Below, one piece after another: positions 31,537 to 34,031 of a stretch of 34,031 nt of DNA (positions are counted from its first letter, which is position 1; every line of letters begins with the position of its first letter). This DNA is from DATGUA01 sp035301545 (lineage in GTDB: Bacteria; Bacillota; Clostridia; Tissierellales; Tissierellaceae), in NCBI GenBank assembly GCA_035301545.1, contig DATGUA010000030.1:1-34031 (forward strand), given 5' to 3'. Both the position numbers and the translations under genes were made by a program. Under the pieces are notes generated by a model. That model was not told the DNA's origin. It was given only the letters and a program-made list of their open reading frames with translations, and ran no database searches.

Positions 31537-34031
31537 ATGTCAGAAAATAATAATAGTAACAATAATAAAAAACAAAATAATATCAAAAGAACATTAAAAA
31601 CATCTTTAATAATTATATTAATATTAGTAATTATATCAGGTGGTGTCCTAGCTGGTATGGTCATATCTGTACTTAAAGATGCACCAGATATAGATCCATC
31701 TGAAATTAATGCATCTCTAGAAGAAACATCATATATATATGATGGTGATGAAGAACTACTAGAAAAAATAGATTCAGCAGAATATAGAACATTTGTAGAC
31801 TTAGATGAAATTCCTCAACATTTAATAGATGCTTTTTTAGCTATTGAGGATGAAAGATTCTATAGTCACCATGGTGTTGATCCTAAAGGAATTATGAGTT
31901 CAGCTGTTGAAAACATTAAGGCTGGTCATGCTGCTAGAGGTGCTAGTACCATCACCCAACAATTAGTTAAAAATGTGTACTTAAGTCCAGAAAAAAAATG
32001 GTCTAGAAAAATTACTGAAGCATACTTAGCTTTACAAACAGAAAAAGTTCTCCATAAAGATCAAATTCTTGAATCTTATTTAAATAGAAACTTCTTTGGT
32101 CAAAATGCCTATGGAGTTCAAGAAGCATCACAAACATATTTTTCAAAAGATGTTCAAGATCTTTCCATAGCAGAATCTGCTTTATTAGCTGGTGTAGTTA
32201 AAAGTACAAATTTATATCAACCATATACTAGGGTACGTCCTGAAGATTATGATGAGGATATTCATCAAAAAGTAGGAGAATCTGATGTATTAGGTGAAAA
32301 ATACATTTTAGTTTTTAACGAAGATTCAATAAAGAGACAAAAAGTAGTACTTGATAGAATGTTAGACTTAGAAAAGATCAGTCAATCAGAATATGACGAA
32401 GCATTAGAAGAAGATATTAAAGAAAATTTAGAACCAGGACAAAAAAAGGTAGAAGATATTACTTCCTACTTTACAGATTTTGTTAAATCAGAAGTAATTG
32501 ATGCTTTAAGAGATAAACTAGGATACTCAAAAGAGGAAGCTGAGGAAATGCTCTTTACAGGTGGATTGAGAATATATTCTACTATAGATATTGACCTACA
32601 AAAAGAATTAGAAGATGTATATAAAAACTTTGAAGAAGTCTTGATAGGAAATTCTGCTAATATACGTGGACCAGCATTAATAAACTGGAGATTAAACAAT
32701 TCTGGTAACATAATAGATGAGAATGGTAAAATAGTATATTATCGTTCAAATAATATAATTAATGATGATAATGATTTAATAGTTGATAATGGAACTTATG
32801 AATTTACGGACAATGAAAACTTATTAATCAAAAATAACAAATTTACTATCTATCCTAAACATGTTGAAGTATCTAATTATTATAGGATTGATGATAGAAA
32901 GAATCTAGTAACTCATACTATGGGATCTTTAAGTATATCTGAAGATGAATTTTCAGAAGGAGAAGATAATGAATTAATTATATCTAAAGAATTTTTAGAT
33001 AAGATAGATGACTTCTATACTATTGATGATAATAATAATCTAATTATTAATAAGGATTATTTCTATAGATCTACTGAAGGAATTGTTCAGCCACAATCTG
33101 CATCAGTAGTATTAGATTATAGATCTGGACATATTAAGGCTATAGTAGGAGGACGAGATGTTAATGTTAAAGGAAATAGAATCCTTAATAGAGCTACTAA
33201 TTCTCCAAGACAACCAGGTTCGGTTATAAAGCCTATTTCTGTATATCTACCTGCATTAGATAATGGATATACTGCTGCATCACCTATAAAAGATGAACCA
33301 TTTAAACCAGACAGTTGGAATCCAAGGAATTGGTATTCAGGACATAGAGGAATCCAATCTCTAAGAAGGTCAGTAGAACAGTCTATAAATACTAACTCTG
33401 CAAAAACTTTAGAAGATATAGGTATCCAAACTTCTATGGCATATTTAGAGAAAATGGGAATTATTGATAAAGAAAATTCTGAAAAAGATAATTTTATTAC
33501 TAAAGAAGAAAATCCTAATCATAATGATGAAAATCTTCCATCTTTAGCTTTAGGTGGTATGACTAGAGGACTTACACCTTTAGAAGTAACTGGAGCTTTT
33601 GGTGCTATAGCCAATGATGGAGTATACGTAGATTCTATTGCCTTTACTAAGGTATTAGATAAAGACGGTAATGTATTAATTGATAATACGCCTAAAGAAA
33701 CTACTATAGTATCTCCACAGATTGCTTATATAATGAAAGATATATTACATTCTACAGTTAATAATGGATTAGCTACTGCTGCTAGAATACCTAATATGGC
33801 TGTAGCTGGTAAAACTGGAACTACTAATGATCAGGCAGATGTGTGGTTTTCTGGATTTACTCCATATTATGTATCTAGTGTATGGATAGGAAATGATTCT
33901 CCTAAGATTCAATTAAATCAAGGTAGTGGACTTGCAGCTAGATTTTGGCAATATTCAATGACTAAAATTCATAATGGTTTAGACGGTATAAATAGCTTTA
34001 GCAAACCAGATGGTATTACTTCTGCTAAAGT
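31537..34031 (+). CDS. Class A penicillin-binding protein (PBP1A-type), 3' end beyond window
   Basis: The first 831 codons of a bifunctional peptidoglycan synthase. After an N/K-rich tail and a membrane helix (about 20-45) comes the glycosyltransferase 51 domain with the catalytic Glu104 in EDERFYSHHGVD, GASTITQQLVKN and RKITEAYLALQTEK. The transpeptidase domain has SVIK (Ser562, Lys565), SIN (616-618) and KTGT (759-762). Between the two (about 375-520) is an acidic, Asn/Asp-rich segment. No stop is reached by 34031; PBP1A-type proteins usually continue some distance past KTG, often with a disordered tail. The ATG at 31537 has aaggagg at 31525-31531. It acts outside the cytoplasmic membrane, in general wall growth. 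Confidence 0.95.
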   Translation, partial: MSENNNSNNNKKQNNIKRTLKTSLIIILILVIISGGVLAGMVISVLKDAPDIDPSEINASLEETSYIYDGDEELLEKIDSAEYRTFVDLDEIPQHLIDAFLAIEDERFYSHHGVDPKGIMSSAVENIKAGHAARGASTITQQLVKNVYLSPEKKWSRKITEAYLALQTEKVLHKDQILESYLNRNFFGQNAYGVQEASQTYFSKDVQDLSIAESALLAGVVKSTNLYQPYTRVRPEDYDEDIHQKVGESDVLGEKYILVFNEDSIKRQKVVLDRMLDLEKISQSEYDEALEEDIKENLEPGQKKVEDITSYFTDFVKSEVIDALRDKLGYSKEEAEEMLFTGGLRIYSTIDIDLQKELEDVYKNFEEVLIGNSANIRGPALINWRLNNSGNIIDENGKIVYYRSNNIINDDNDLIVDNGTYEFTDNENLLIKNNKFTIYPKHVEVSNYYRIDDRKNLVTHTMGSLSISEDEFSEGEDNELIISKEFLDKIDDFYTIDDNNNLIINKDYFYRSTEGIVQPQSASVVLDYRSGHIKAIVGGRDVNVKGNRILNRATNSPRQPGSVIKPISVYLPALDNGYTAASPIKDEPFKPDSWNPRNWYSGHRGIQSLRRSVEQSINTNSAKTLEDIGIQTSMAYLEKMGIIDKENSEKDNFITKEENPNHNDENLPSLALGGMTRGLTPLEVTGAFGAIANDGVYVDSIAFTKVLDKDGNVLIDNTPKETTIVSPQIAYIMKDILHSTVNNGLATAARIPNMAVAGKTGTTNDQADVWFSGFTPYYVSSVWIGNDSPKIQLNQGSGLAARFWQYSMTKIHNGLDGINSFSKPDGITSAK

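Noticed and set aside
32466..32711. Minus-strand open frame of 81 codons inside the class A PBP gene
   Set aside because: It lies antisense within clear PBP coding sequence, has no ribosome site or family pattern, and is a shadow of AT-rich coding bias.

Overview
The window is AT-rich, core-chromosome sequence from an endospore-forming Firmicute of the Clostridia type. The signs are two sporulation sigma factors, SpoIIGA, a YlmC/YmxH-family protein, Shine-Dalgarno sites close to AGGAGG, frequent TTG starts, and MurE with the DNPR motif typical of meso-diaminopimelate enzymes. Gene order and protein style suggest Clostridia in the broad sense, possibly Tissierellales; that placement is inference. 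I see no tRNA, rRNA, insertion sequence, phage gene or CRISPR array. It reads as ordinary housekeeping chromosome, and I found no convincing new multi-gene defence or mobile system. The points of interest are regulatory sites and a few poorly characterised genes.

Region 1 (1-3094, minus strand): the left edge cuts a ylmC/ymxH-like gene. Then come sigG, sigE and spoIIGA. SpoIIGA and pro-sigma-E overlap by ATGA and are preceded by a promoter with perfect -35 and -10 hexamers separated by 21 bp, the layout of the Spo0A-dependent spoIIG promoter of Bacillus.

Region 2 (3061-18422, minus): a compact division and cell wall (dcw) cluster, transcribed mraZ, rsmH, ftsL, class B PBP, murE, mraY, murD, ftsW, murG, murA, ftsQ, two DUF881 genes, sbp, ftsZ, ending at a strong terminator. 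MurF and ftsA are not in the cluster. Three GTGG boxes at exact 10-bp intervals precede mraZ and look like MraZ autoregulatory sites.

Region 3 (18477-24738, minus): lgt, a YmfH/YmfF M16 peptidase pair, a YhcN/YlaJ-like lipoprotein, deoC, then folT with an overlapping iron-sulfur flavoprotein gene. folT has a clear promoter, a tetrahydrofolate riboswitch and a plausible ribosome-site-sequestering expression platform.

Region 4 (24742-28169, minus): a membrane protein with a degenerate Mrr-like nuclease fold overlapping a DUF1461 membrane protein gene, a 57-residue small gene, yebC and nadE.

Region 5 (28190-34031): a plus-strand pair of half-length TauE/SafE permease subunits ends in a perfect 38-bp palindrome shared with the converging minus operon hflX-yigZ-CoA-binding protein. 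The right end holds the first 831 codons of a plus-strand class A penicillin-binding protein, divergent from hflX.
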